DNA of 64,000 bases from Coccinella septempunctata (GCF_907165205.1 NC_058190.1:13276001-13340000), one strand, 5' to 3'. Shown: positions 48,579 through 60,570, counted from the stretch's first letter. Numbers and translations: made by a program. Notes: a model not told the origin generated them from the letters alone.

Positions 48579-48580
48579 TA

Positions 48581-51425
48581 TATGTATTTTGAGAGAAATT
48601 TTTGCATGCTATGCTTTCGAATAACGGTCTTGTGTATTTTTTTCATAATCGATCAACAAGCGAATGTGGGGAAGTTGTGAGTTTTGAACTCCAACTCGAA
48701 ACGTATTGGGTTTGGAAAAATAAATTCTGATTGGGAAAACAGAACAGACGAAAAATATGGAAAGGGTGGGCTTGATGTATTTCTGCATAATCGATAAACG
48801 GAAATGTAGGAAAAATGTGAATTTTGAAATCGGTAAACGTATTCGGTTCAGGAAAATAAATTAGTCAATCAGCGAATTCGGGCAACAATAAAGATAATAA
48901 TCACAATGAAAAGGGTATGCGTGGTGTATTTTTGCATCCTCGAACGAAAAATCACAAACACGTGAATTCGGTAAATAAGGCAGATGAAATGAATAGGAAA
49001 AGGGTTTGCTTGATGTATTTTTGCATCCTCGAACGAAAAATCATCGAAAATGTGGGTAAATAGTGAGGTTTGAACTCCAAATCGGTAAAGGTACTCGTTT
49101 CGGGAAAATAAATCGGTTAACACGCGAATTCGGTAAATAAGGCAGATGGAATGAATAGGAAAAGGGTTTGCTTGATGTATTTTTGCATCCTCGAACGAAA
49201 AATCATCGAAAATGTGGGTAAATAGTGAGGTTTGAACTCCAAATCATTAAAGGTACTCGTTTCGGGAAAATAAATCGGTTAACACGTGAATTCGGTAAAT
49301 ATGGCAGATGAAATAAACAAGAAAAGGGTTTGCTTGATGTATTTTTGCATCCTCGAACGAAAAATCATCGAAAATGTGGGTAAATAGTGAGGTTTGAACT
49401 TCAAATCAGTAAAGGTACTCGTTTCGGGAAAATAAATCGGTTACCACGTGAATTCGGTGAATAAGGCAGATGAAATGAATAGGAAAAGGGTTTGCTTGAT
49501 GTATTTTGCATCCTCGAACGAAAAATCATCGAAAATGTGGGTAAATAGTGAGGTTTGAACTCCAAATCGGTAAAGGTACTCGTTTCGGGAAAATAAATCG
49601 GTTAACACGCGAATTCGGTAAATAAGGCAGATGAAATGAATAGGAAAAGGGTTTGCTTGATGTATTTTTGCATCCTCGAACGAAAAATCATCGAAAATGT
49701 GGGTAAATAGTGAGGTTTGAACTCCAAATCGGTAAAGGTACTCGTTTCGGGAAAATAAATCGGTTAACACGCGAATTCGGTAAATAAGGCAGATGAAATG
49801 AATAGGAAAAGGGTTTGCTTGATGTATTTTGCATCCTCGAACGAAAAATCATCGATAATGTGGGTAAATAGTGAGGTTTGAACTCCAAATCGGTAAAGGT
49901 ACTCGTTTCGGGAAAATAAATCAGTTAACACGCGAATTCGGTTAATAAGGCAGATGAAATAAACAAGAAAAGGGTTTGCTTGATGTATTTTCGCATCCTC
50001 GAACGAAAAATCATCGAAAATCTGGGTAAATAGTGAGGTTTGAACTCCAAATCGGTAAAGGTACTCGTTTCGGGAAAATAAATCGGTTAACACGCGAATT
50101 CGGTAAATAAGGCAGATGAAATAAATAGGAAAAGGGTTTGCTTGATTTATATTTGCATCCTCGAACGAAAAATCATCGAAAATGTGGGTAAATAGTGAGA
50201 TTTGAACTCCAAATCGGTAAAGGTAGTCGTTTCGGGAAAATAAATCGGTTAACACGCGAATTCGGTAAATAAGGCAGATGAAATAAATAGGAAAAGGGAT
50301 TGCTTGACTTATATTTGCATCCTCGAACGAAAAATCATCGAAAATGTGGGTAAATAGTGAGGTTTGAACTCCAAATCGGTAAAGGTACTCGTTTCGGGAA
50401 AATAAATCAGTTAACACGCGAATTCGGTAAATAAGGCAGATGAAATGAATAGGAAAAGGGTTTGCTTGATGTATTCTTGCATCCTCGAACGAAAAATCAT
50501 CAAAAATGTGGGTAAATAGTGAGGTTTGAGCTCCAAATCGGTAAAGGTACTCGTTTCGGGAAAATAAATCGGTTAACACGCGAATTCGGTGAATAAGGCA
50601 GATGAAGTAAATAGGAAAAGGGTTTGCTTGATGTATTTTTGCATCCTCGAACGAAAAATCATCGAAAATGTGGGTAAATAGTGAGGTTTGAACTCCAAAT
50701 CGGTAAAGGTACTCGTTTCGGGAAAATAAATCGGTTAACACGCGAATTCGGTAAATAAGGCAGATGAAATAAATAGAAAAAGGGTTTGCTTGATTTATTT
50801 TGCATCCTCGAACGAAAAATCATCGAAAATGTGGGTAAATAGTGAGGTTTGAACTTCAAATCGGTAAAGGTACTCGTTTCGGGAAAATGAATCGGTTAAC
50901 ACGCGAATTCGGTAAATAAGGAAGATGAAATAAATAGGAAAAGGGTTTGCTTGATGTATTTTTGCATCCTCGAACGAAAAATCATCGAAAAGGGGGTAAA
51001 TAGTGAGGTTTGAACTCCAAATCAGTAAAGGTACTCGTTTCGGGAAAATAAATCGGTTAACACGCGAATTCGGTAAATAAGGCAGATGAAATAAATAGTA
51101 AAAGGGTTTGCTTGATTTATATTTGCATCCTCGAACGAAAAATCATCGAAAATGTGGGTAAATAGTGAGGTTTGAACTCCAAATCGGTAAAGGTACTCGT
51201 TTCGGGAAAATAAATCAGTTAACACGCGAATTCGGTAAATAAGGCAGATGAAATAAACAAGAAAAGGGTTTGCTTGATGTATTTTTGCATCCTCGAACGA
51301 AAAATGATCGAAAATGTAGAGAAAATGTGAGTTTTGAACTCCAACTCGGTAAAAGTATTCGATTCGGAAAAAGAAATCCTTAAACACATGATTTCGGAAA
51401 ACCACATATAGGTATAATATTGTGA
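48581..51425. repeat. Homogeneous satellite array, unit 4 (about 15 monomers)
   Basis: Copy of 25971-28815, including the truncated monomer. I noticed single-base differences at 49444 (C, A in copy A) and 51291 (C, T in copy A). Confidence 0.88.
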
Positions 51426-51773
51426 GGGGTGGGCTCTTATTATTATGATAATAAATTTATTCTTAAAAATGTACAGGTCGACAGGAACATTCATTTATTT
51501 TATATAGGGTCCTGTTCAGCAACTTGAATAATATTCAAGAACAACCTACTTTTTATGAATTTCAGATTACAAAATTGATGATAAAAGATAGGTGCACAAA
51601 GTAATAGCACTAGAAAGAATATATTATATCATGATGGGTTTATAAGTATTCTCCAAAAAAAATAAAAAAATCCGAGAGATACGATTTATTCATTTATTTC
51701 TACAAATAATATTCAGCATGTGAAGATCTCTCTATCTCATTCGCATCGAGTAGAGCTCATAATATATTCATAT
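51426..51773. other. Unit 4/5 junction and left part of spacer X
   Basis: Copy of 28816-29163. Confidence 0.5.
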
Positions 51774-53082
51774 CCCTAATAGCACAAAGTAGTCCTATGG
51801 ACATCCATAGGACATCCTCTTCGGACATTACGGACATCCATGGGACGTCCATTTCTGGTACAATGGACGTTCTATGGACATCCGAGGGACGTACAAATGT
51901 CACAACTTTGAACCGAATTCGGACGTCCATCGCGGACGTCCAATGGATGTCCCGTTGGGACCATCATTAGCTATCTCAACGGTACAAAAATTTACCACGA
52001 CGTTGGCTATCCTATCTATTAGAATTTTAATGTCCTAGAACCCAATCTCTTACACTCAGACGCAGATGGTATTTTCTGTGTTGTTGTCATTTCCATCCAT
52101 ACTTAATAGAAAGTTTTTACACTTGGCCTGGATTCGAACTCACGAGTACGTGGGGACATTGCATTACTGAGTCTTCGCTGCAACCGTCCTAGCTACCGAG
52201 ACTATACGATAAACCTACTTGTAGGAACATATTCATTATATTGTTAACTGATTTATGGAATAGTAGTCGATTAATACAGAAATACCATATAATAAAAACT
52301 TATAACTTAAAACTCAAACAAAGATTATTTTATAATAGTAATTACTCAAGTATTTAGTCTTCGTTCATCATAACGTTATACATAATATAATATTCATAAG
52401 ATATTCATATACTACAAAGCGAAAAAATGGAGTTTAGTGAAAAATAATATTAAATTTTGGTGTTCATTGATATACATGTATGTATTATTTGGTCCATATC
52501 ACGGATTCCTACTGAATATCCGGTATGGACATTCAAAAGATGTCCCTACCGGATATCCACTAGGTGTCCGTGATGGACGTTATACGGATTATGTAACATA
52601 TACATGTTATTTGGTCCATATTACGTCCCTTACGGACTCCTAGTGAATATCCAGAATGGACATTCAAAAGATGTCCCTACCGGATATCCACTAGATGTAC
52701 GTGATGGACGTTATACGGACCATGTAATATATATGTATAAGTTATATGGTCCGTACTATGTTCATCACGGTCACGGACACCTAATGGATATCCAGTAAGG
52801 ACATATTTTTGACATTGCCTGTATTAAGTCGGTCAGAGACTATTTTGGAACTATATGATACGGACATATGTCATATAGTTCGTATTATGTCCATCACGGT
52901 CATCCAATGGATATCCGATATAGACATTGTACATAAATCGGACTAACAATGGATATATATCGTGGACCTTCTAAAACTGTTCGGAAACGGACGTCCAAAG
53001 GACATACAAATCAAGTCCATGGACGTTCCGACGTTAAATGGACATGAATTGTACGTCCCATGGACGTTGTGTGTTATTAGGG
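51774..53082. mobile_element. 1309-bp GGACGTCC-rich element, copy B
   Basis: Copy of 29164-30472 at offset 22,610, same ends and same AT flanks. Confidence 0.65.
52130..52195 (-). promoter_or_regulatory. tRNA-like A and B boxes, copy B
   Basis: B box at 52130-52140 and A box at 52184-52195 on the minus strand, unchanged from copy A. Confidence 0.5.
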
Positions 53083-53498
53083 ATATAATGTTTATATCAT
53101 GGATATATAATAGAATCAAAGCCTTTGGTACTTATAGGACTACTATGAAAACACAAGAACTGATTCATTGACCTGCAGTTATACATCCATAGCACTTCTT
53201 TTTCAATCTTCACAATATCCCAGGAAAATTCCTGTGACACACAAATACCTAATTAAAAGCTCAATATCTGCACTTCACTTTCCCTGATCCACTTTTCAAC
53301 TGAAAAAATGTCTATATAACTCAAAAAACTGAATAATTAAATGATAATAAATACAAATCCACCATTAAAAACAACGGTGTCATAGCACAATCCTCCATAT
53401 TTGTTTATACAGTTATTTATTTTGGTCTTGCAACGCCATCGACGGTAGTTAATGGTGTCATTCTCTCCCTATGATCGTAAACTGATACATGGCAAATA
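53083..53498. other. Spacer X continued, unit 5
   Basis: Copy of 30473-30888. Confidence 0.5.
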
Positions 53499-54419
53499 GA
53501 GTCATTCGGGGTAACTGAGCGCAGTGGGTAAGTGTGCGCAGTGCGTATATCTCGACTATGCAATGTATAAAAGAGGGGTTCATTTGGGTGAAGCAAGGGC
53601 GCAGAATCCCCAAATTAGTTTTTCATACTAGTGCACCGTGCGACGTTTCGTTAACATTTTATTTGCAATCAATCAAATTCACTAGTTTTCTTGTTAATTT
53701 TCAGCATCTCTGCAAATTCTGCCAGGACCAAGTTCCGAGTCCGACAGTGTTAAACAATATTTTATTCGATCATGCGCATATTAATCTAAATATATAATAA
53801 AAAATTTTAGGTTCTCTTAGCTGCTTAACTCTATAAGAACGTCAATTCAAATTTTGGCTTACTGGGGAAAGTGTGCGCGGGTAAGTGTGCGCATAGATTC
53901 ATTATATGGGCATTAGTTCAGTGAGGAATAAATTATGACATTGTTGATTTTCTTGGTGAAGACTCGATCAATATTGTCCTATTTGTTCGGAAAAATATGA
54001 AGAGCCACCAACGGGGGAATGTATAAAGTGTTGTGTTCACCAGGAATTGTGGCACTAACAATAATGCATTGCTTATAAAAAGGCGCTTCTGTATTGTCAA
54101 TAAACAGCATTTCCCTAATATTGTAACATTTTGATGACATTATTTTGTAATTTGTTTTGATTGTGTGGTTCGCTAAGCACTTACCCCGTGAGGGTGCGCA
54201 CACTTACCCGCAATACGGGGCATGTGAACGCACTCCGACTTTCACCATTAAATTTCTTTTTGCGGAAAGAAAACGTTTTTGTTTGTTGGTTTCTTGATGT
54301 TTTTTTATAGATTAGAAAATTCTCTATCTTATGAATATGTTTTAATTTTCCTAGCTGCAACATTTGAAACAGGGTATGGCTTGAAAGGCAAAAGTGCGCA
54401 CAGTTGCCCCGAATGACTC
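53499..54419. mobile_element. 921-bp TA-flanked MITE, copy B
   Basis: Copy of 30889-31809, TA at 53497-53498 and 54420-54421. Confidence 0.7.
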
Positions 54420-54421
54420 TA

Positions 54422-54950
54422 TAGAACATAGTTACAAATATGTCACGTGGATATCATGGAGCGGGAAATTGACATTCAAATGTGAATATGATTCGCATAC
54501 AGCAAAGGCACATCCCAAATATCGAATCAGACACGTAATGGTTACAGAAAAATAACACATAACAAAGTTTCCTATTAGATCTCCCAAGAAAACATAACAG
54601 ATTTCATAATACTGGTCACCTGGGTTACTGAATAAAGATGAGAATAGAGCACTTTTCATCGAAGTGGTGATTCCAAATAATAACTACCTACTAGATAGAC
54701 ACATGGAAAAATTCCAAAATACAGACACCTCGATGAGGAACAAACCAGGAGACAATGGAAGTTGAAAGATATCAAGACCATTCCTATTGTCATTTCATCA
54801 ACAGGCTTGAATACAAGTCCCTGGGAAATGCAAAGAAAATGGAAAAGAACACCATCGACTTCGACAGGAAGTGCGGGGAGATCAGAAACCCAACGGACAC
54901 CAAGGAGACGAGGAGGAGACAGGATCCGATCGACATCATTGATTAGAAAA
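54422..54950 (+). pseudogene. R2-like LINE C-terminal block, unit 5
   Basis: Copy of 31812-32340 with the same about 95-bp deletion. Confidence 0.6.
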
Positions 54951-55629
54951 GCCAGATGCTCAGCTATGACGGGACCTATCGTCTTCAGTATCCTGGCAGA
55001 TATTGCATCAGGACCTGTGCTACCACTATTTTTCAATCACTTGATTACAGTTAAGAGCTCATCTGGTACTTACTTCTGGGAAAAAGAAAAAGTAAGGGTC
55101 TGATATTTTTTGCTTGGTACAAGAAGTCGAAATGTTTGTTCCATAATAATTCATCAAGGATTGCTCGCTAACTTGAGAAAAATATCTTCCGAATACCTCA
55201 GCTACCTTCTCGGGACGAGAAACCATCCATTGTATGATTTTTTAATTTCACATTCCTCCATTGAGCTCTATTTGATGTTTTTTCTTGATGAATTGGATAT
55301 TAATGTCCGCGCAGCATTTGTAAAGAATGTATTCATATCATTTACTGTTTCCATTGGATTTGTGTTACATGCATTGGTGTAGTTCTTTTGGAGTTATTCA
55401 AAGAGTTCTCTAATGACCATAGACTTCTGTTCATATTTTCCGAATTTACGAATTGGTGTTCAAATTTTTCTCTCTTTCGCTTCTTCAAGAGGTTATCATC
55501 ATATTGAATCTTCGTTTTTTGTATGTTTCTTTGAGTGAACCATTATATGTGCTCAAAACCAAAAGCATATCTAGTTTTTCTGTATTGGATCAATGGTTAA
55601 AACTATTTCTTGAGAGGTGTGATCAGATA
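54910..55629 (-). pseudogene. LINE A remnant, unit 5 (antisense, truncated)
   Basis: RT opening block and pre-RT motif as in other units, but diverging from unit 3 at 55134 onward. About 230 bp present in unit 1 (about 9430-9660) are deleted at 55581, removing the YRHNFSQ and NPEIKK blocks. Confidence 0.6.
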
Positions 55630-55631
55630 TA

Positions 55632-56227
55632 CAGGGTTGGGATAAAGTTTGGCACCAAATTAATATATTTAAAACGGAACGGACGGTAATTTTGAAATTT
55701 ATTGTCAGGAGGTGAATGGCAAGCACTTCGAACATTTAAAATAATTTTTTTTTTAATTATTTTCAATAAATTTTTTCTACTAGTAAAGGCCCTGTATTTC
55801 TTCTTTTTATAGATTTTCAAAAAAAATACGTCATGAAAAGCAGAAAGAGTTATCTAATACAAAGTATTTCGTTTTATTTCTCACCATTGATACAAATAAC
55901 AACGATTTATTTATTTGAATGAATTTTTTCTCAAATGTACAAAAAGACTGAATTTGTTCTTTTTACAGATAACTTTTACATGGAACCCGATATCGACAGA
56001 TCCGAAACAAGGTGCACTTTCAGAATCTGCAGAAATATACAGGGTGTCCCATTTAAATAAAAAAAAGTTTTGTCATTTCCGGTTAAACCGGAAGTAGGTA
56101 TCTCATTAATGAAAATATGCTCATCAGATGCATTTGTGGTCCATTACACTCAGCTGCCAAATTTCAAAAATATCGCCCGTTTTGTTTTAAAGATATTAAT
56201 TTGGTGCCAAACTTTATCCCAACCCTG
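55632..56227. mobile_element. 596-bp MITE with about 60-bp inverted repeats
   Basis: Ends CAGGGTTGGGATAAAG / CTTTATCCCAACCCTG, with perfect pairing over about 35 bp to AATTAATAT and imperfect pairing to about 60 bp. TA duplications at 55630-55631 and 56228-56229; the empty site cagatatatgtac is in unit 1 near 9700. An internal tacagggtgtccc at about 56038 looks like the end of another mariner-type element. No coding capacity. Only unit 5 has it. Confidence 0.75.
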
Positions 56228-56229
56228 TA

Positions 56230-56670
56230 TGTGCTCCAATGACGCTCACACTGTATGGTATTTCAATATTTATGAAGATACCATCAAAACATGACAGTTT
56301 CTAATTATTCTCGTTGGCTGATGTTTTGTTTGCTTTATGTTGAACGTGCCTAAGAAATCGAGAAATTGACTTCTCTGACTTGACTCCTGACGAGGTGACT
56401 CATTCTGTTCTTTTACTCTGTTGAAACTATATGTCTCTGCAATATTTTTGGTTAAAATTGATCCAGCTCTTGTGAAAAAGTTGTTCATTTCATTCGCAGT
56501 TTTCAGAGGATCATCAGTTAATTCCATTTCTTTTATTTTTTTTTTTCTATTTGAATTCCGCAAATCATTCATTACGGTCCATACTGTTTCATTCTTATTG
56601 TCTGAATTTTCAATTGAAGTTTCGTATCTTTCTGATTTTTGTTTAGATAATAGTGTAAATAGTCGGTCAT
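56230..56670 (-). pseudogene. LINE B linker remnant, unit 5 (antisense)
   Basis: Best-preserved copy: ERYETSIENSDNKNETVWTV, then MNDLRNSNRKKKIKEME, EMNNFFTRAGSILTKNIAE and onward, in one frame from about 56640 to 56290. N-x-F-F-T is the LINE pre-RT signature. At its 3' end it fuses abruptly to the endonuclease end of LINE A. Confidence 0.6.
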
Positions 56671-56870
56671 ATTCAATTTGGAAATGTGGAGAAAACGTGA
56701 GTTTTGAATATAAATCGGTGAACGTATCCGGTTCGGGATTATATATCGGTTAACACACGAATTTGGTATATAAAAGAGATAAAAGAAACATGTATTTTTG
56801 CATTCCGAACGAAAACTAATCCAAAATGTAGTGGTAAGTTTTGAACTCCGAATCGGAAAATTCGGGCCGC
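56671..56870. repeat. Satellite remnant, unit 5 (last, diverged monomer)
   Basis: A single monomer plus part of another: gtggagaaaacgtgag, aaatcggtgaacgtat, cggttaacacacgaattt, tgtatttttgcatt and cgaacgaaaactaatcc. The large array is absent here; this is the end of the composite-repeat domain. Confidence 0.7.
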
Positions 56871-57009
56871 GTAACTCCGCCTCTGGTAAGCTGATGCGAG
56901 TAGCATCAATTGCCAGTGCCGGTCCTAAGCCCGGATAAAGGAGGAGGGAGCAGCTATAAAATATAAAATTTCGGAAAATCTGTGGTATCATTGGTTGTTT
57001 CAATTATAT
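56871..57009. other. GC-richer segment of probable transposon origin
   Basis: Contains gatgcgagtagcatcaattg and ggtcctaagcccggataaag, then ggaggagggag. It is clearly less AT-rich than its flanks and begins sharply at the satellite end. It recalls GC-rich untranslated segments of LINEs, but I cannot assign it. Confidence 0.25.
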
Positions 57010-57276
57010 TCACTTCAACTTCAATCTTCTTGAAAGTACGAAATATTCACTCATTTTGATCATTATGGTTTTCGCGTTAAAAATGAAGGTAAACTTGTCT
57101 ATTAAGAAAACATTTTTCACCAGTTCGTTGCTTATGTAATCTGAAGCATGGAACATTTTTCTGTAATCACTTTCAAATAATTCCTCAATTATTGTAAAAA
57201 AATTAATCATTAAATTATTATTGACATAGAAGTACGCCTCAAAAACGGCGATTATTTGGTCAAAAGAGATCTCCAA
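57010..57276 (-). CDS. Unrecognised open frame
   Basis: An 88-codon minus-strand frame containing FDQIIAVFEAYFYVNNNLMI and LFESDYRKMFHASDYISNEL, ending RRLKLK. It begins at a non-ATG codon and continues open upstream (LILKLQKLLE), so it may be an exon or a transposon fragment. Amino-acid composition looks protein-like rather than random, but no family is recognised. Confidence 0.25.
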   Translation of the reverse strand: MEISFDQIIAVFEAYFYVNNNLMINFFTIIEELFESDYRKMFHASDYISNELVKNVFLIDKFTFIFNAKTIMIKMSEYFVLSRRLKLK

Positions 57277-57826
57277 TAATTTCTGTAATTTCAGTATCAG
57301 AACTAAAACAGGTATATGAATATAATAATCAAAAGTATTTGAACTGAAGAAATACCTACATAATCAAAGCATTCAAAATACAATATATATTTTCAACAAC
57401 CCTATTTCGAAGAAAAAGATGGTTCAAGCTTAGACCAAATATTATTTTTTCATTAATTATTAATGTAATCAAGGTAGAAACTCGTTCACATATATAAGAG
57501 AATGCAATCATTGTCTGTGCACGTTTGCTTGTCCTCCAAAGATTATATCAAAGACGTAATAATATATTATTTATATTCATGGACAGTAGAGAAAAGAAGA
57601 ACGATCGCTGCTTCCAGACCACAGATTTTTTATTGCCTGAATCATTCATTTTTTATCCGATAGATGTGCTTGTGTCGCCAGAAGGAAATAAATTTTGATT
57701 CAAACTACATAGTTCAAATTGGCTGACTTTTTCAGGAGTCGTGACAGATTATATGATTATTTGATAAATTTTCCATGTTTTTTTCATTGTTAATAGTGAA
57801 ATTATTGTAGTGTCCGTTGGCGAGAT
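57277..57826. other. AT-rich interval with no recognised feature
   Basis: No coding signal or repeat recognised. Confidence 0.45.
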
Positions 57827-58056
57827 TGTTAGAAATTTACCATGCCCTTCCGACCTTGCACTTGTCTACGCTCCTGACTTGTTCTAGATGGCCACGTATA
57901 GTACCCTTATTCTACGGTGCTTGGACAACCGCCAAATGACCGACGCAGCAGCCTCACTCTCAGAGTTTTCTGAAGCGGAGAGCTATTCGTCTAATTCATG
58001 TTGTTGAATTAACTCCTCATTGTTTTAACCTCGACTTTTGTAAACCTTCTCTAACA
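57827..58056 (+). repeat. Possible 230-bp LTR
   Basis: Starts TGTTAGA and ends TCTAACA, a perfect 7-bp terminal inverted repeat with TG...CA, and is less AT-rich than its surroundings. The flanks (gagat and gttca) do not match as a target duplication, and no primer-binding site is evident to the right, so this is tentative. Confidence 0.25.
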
Positions 58057-58169
58057 GTTCATCTCTCAGGTAAGTAATTATCTTTCTCGTTTGAATGAGA
58101 ATGTATCATAGAATTGATTCTGGTTCTGTCTTGTTCTACCCAAAAGGTAATGTACTCTCAGCGGCCTCA

Positions 58170-58540
58170 TAGTCTCCTCAAAATGATCAATTTAACAAGT
58201 CGATTTGGGCGATAGAACTGTTCGGAATATTTTGAAAAGAAATGGTTACCGATGCTTTAAGGTTCAAACCTCTCAAGAGATTTTTCCAGAAGACCATTTC
58301 CAAAGAATGGAATTTTGTTAAAGGATGATGGAAAAAGAGAATGAGAGTAGTTCATTTCTGAGCGATATCTTATTCACTGATGAGTCATCGTTTTCCTTGA
58401 ATAGAAAACATAACCCATCCGTACTAAGATATTGGTCTAGGAAGAATAAGGATCGAAGTATCCTGAAAAACTTGATGTTTGGTCAGGAATACTGGGGATT
58501 ACATCACAACAGGGTCATTTTTCATCAACTTGAAATATAG
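58170..58540 (+). pseudogene. Mariner-type transposase fragment
   Basis: With frame changes the plus strand gives RTVRNILKRNGYRCFKVQTS (HTH and linker), then RMMEKENESSSFLSDILFTD ESSFSLNRKH (first catalytic Asp in LFTDESSF), then YWSRKNK. It is the same kind of DUF4817-associated transposase as 22835-23898 but clearly a different family. The N-terminus and the second and third catalytic Asp regions are missing. It is fused to unrelated sequence at both ends. Confidence 0.65.
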
Positions 58541-58938
58541 ATTTATTTTTTCGTTTTTCAATTTATTTTATTTTCAAACCAGTTATGGCGAAAAAGAACC
58601 TGAATATTAATTTTCACGGGAAATTATTTGTGTTATTCATTGAGGCAAATGATTTTCTGCCGTGGCTTCCGCAAGAGTGAAATAAAATTGTCGCAATCGA
58701 TATCACATCGCTCTGAGAGTTCGATTCTTCTACTGTTCCACTAGACTCCGAGCATATTCGAATTTAACACTGAAACTCTTATGTTTCCATTTGAATCTTC
58801 CACATTGGTGTAAGCCCAGGGGAGGAGCCGGTAGTGCAGTACAGTTATAGTTCACAGCGCAAGCGACGGACTAGTGGAAATAAATAGTAGTGACATAGTT
58901 AGTTTGTTAGTGATAAGTGTTAGTATAAGTGTAAATAA
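58541..58938. other. Interval without a recognised gene
   Basis: Contains a GC-richer stretch (cccaggggaggagccggtag, near 58815) followed by tagtgataagtgttagtataagtg, perhaps an LTR or UTR end. The last eight bases gtaaataa would be one half of the hAT target duplication. Confidence 0.35.
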
Positions 58939-60500
58939 CAGTGGCGGATTTACCATAGAGGCTATGTAGGCTGAATCCTAGGGCGGCAAATTTCAGGGGG
59001 CGGCGAAATTGGTTCAGAGCTATTTTAATATCTACTTATATCTGATTTTCCATTAGAAAAAACTCAATAAGTTAGTAGTTCAGCATATTATTTTACCCTG
59101 GTTACTAGTTTCTCCTTTACCTTTTATTTCGGCCGCCTGGGCGCACTGGAATATACTGGAATTTCGTGAGGGCGTGAGGGCGCGCCGCGTCTATATTTTT
59201 AATAGGTTTGTCTATGCCGTCTATGGATTCAAACGGGGGAAGTTCCGACACCCGTCGCCTTTTATTCCAAAACAGAAACAAAGCTGCCTTGTTTATGCGC
59301 TGCCATTTGTGATACGTAGTGCAGGGGCAAGTTGTTTTTGTAATTCTGTGGTGAATTTTTCTGTGCTGTGATTTTTAAGGGAATCACTCCGTTTATTTTA
59401 TGAATAACAACATAACTGCTGCGTAAAACTCATAATAGGTAAGTGTTTTCATAATAATATTTCATAAGAAACAAAGAAACCATAGTCATATATTAATCGA
59501 ACTGGTATTTTCAGTTCTTTAAAAAAAAGTGGTTGGAATGAGCGACGGGAGAAAACGGCTTAGTGGAGCCGCATATAAAAAAAAGGCCAAAATGAAGAAG
59601 GAACAACAAGAACAAGTTATCCGTACTACATTGAAAATCAACACTTTTTTCACAAGTGCAATTGGAAGTAGTATTGATAAACCAGGAACTTCTACAATAT
59701 ATAATGAAGATTAAAGGGATTTTAACGCTGCTTCCCAGCAACAACAGTCATTTGTTGAACAATCTACTTGTGAAGAAATGGACAACAAAACGGTAGATGA
59801 ATCATCAATAAATATAACAACTGAAGATGAGTCTCTAAACCAGTCGATATGTAATGATCATGATCAAGAGCAAACAACAATACTGAACAAAGATCCAGCA
59901 TTTTGGGAAATCTGCGATACCTTGAGGGAGATCATCGCAAAGTTCGGTTTTGACCAAAACAAGTCTTGTGACTTCTCCAAAAGTGAAAAAGTATATGCTC
60001 ATCAGCGTCGTTTTTTACCCGCTAGTATTTTTCAGAGGAAAATGAAAAATAATGAAGTGAATGATCGAAATTGGCTGGTTTATTCCGAAAGTAGAGGATC
60101 TGTATATTGCGGACCCTGCTTAGCATTCGGTTCATTAGAAAATAGGACTCAGTTTGAGAACGGTGGATTCAATGACTGGAAAAATGCAGAATACCGGGTA
60201 GCTCAGCATGAAAAGTCTGAGCGTCATAAATCCAGTATTATTAGTTTGAAACTCAGAAGTCAGATTGATGGGAGACTCGACAATTTACTGCAAGTGCAGA
60301 TTGATGAAGAAACAATTTATTGAAGAAAGGTTTTGAAGAGAATTGTTGCCGTAGTGAAACGAATGTGTTCAAGAGGTCTACCTTTCAGAGGAAAAAATGA
60401 AAAGTTCGGTGATCCGCATAACGGAAACTATTGTATGCTTTTGGAACTGCTGGCGGAATTTGATCCTTTTCTAGTCATATGGAACGATTTGGAAATCGAG
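58939..60500 (+). mobile_element. hAT element, 5' part (ZMYM1/TTF-type)
   Basis: Begins with a hAT-like end CAGTGGCGGATTTACC followed by cctagggcggcaaatttcag, then an untranslated leader, then the transposase reading frame from 59538. Homology stops at about 60500, where LINE sequence takes over, so the 3' end and the target duplication cannot be seen. Confidence 0.65.
59538..60500 (+). pseudogene. hAT transposase N-terminal half with TTF-type zinc finger
   Basis: One frame, interrupted by TAA (59712-59714) and TGA (60321-60323, at an expected Trp). It has a basic start (MSDGRKRLSGAAYKKKAKMK), an acidic linker, then FLPASIFQRKMKNNEVNDRNW, WLVYSESRGSVYCGPCLAFG and FNDWKNAEYRVAQHEKSERH. The C-x2-C ... 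H-x5-H arrangement is the TTF-type zinc finger of ZMYM1/DUF4371-like hAT transposases. Next come VVKRMCSRGLPFRG and HNGNYCMLLELLAEFDPFL. The catalytic RNase-H-like core and dimerisation domain are gone. ATG 59538 is chosen as the first Met with downstream homology. Confidence 0.7.
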
Positions 60501-60570
60501 GATATGGAAGTACCAGTTACTTGTCAAAGACCGTTTGTGATGAGTGATGAACAATTTGTATTTACTTTGG

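Larger units (their letters stand above)
32490..55100. repeat. Tandem segmental duplication, copy B (about 22.6 kb)
   Basis: Second copy. The A/B junction lies between 32457 and 32523: base 32456 matches the right-hand end type (55066) and not 8911, whereas base 32524 matches 8979 and not 55134. The intervening 67 bases are identical in all three places. It contains the empty piggyBac site and one additional 161-bp satellite monomer. Confidence 0.85.

Noticed and set aside
57827..58056. A solo LTR insertion
   Set aside because: Terminal TGTTAGA/TCTAACA fits an LTR, but the flanks lack a target duplication, so it is kept only as a tentative repeat.
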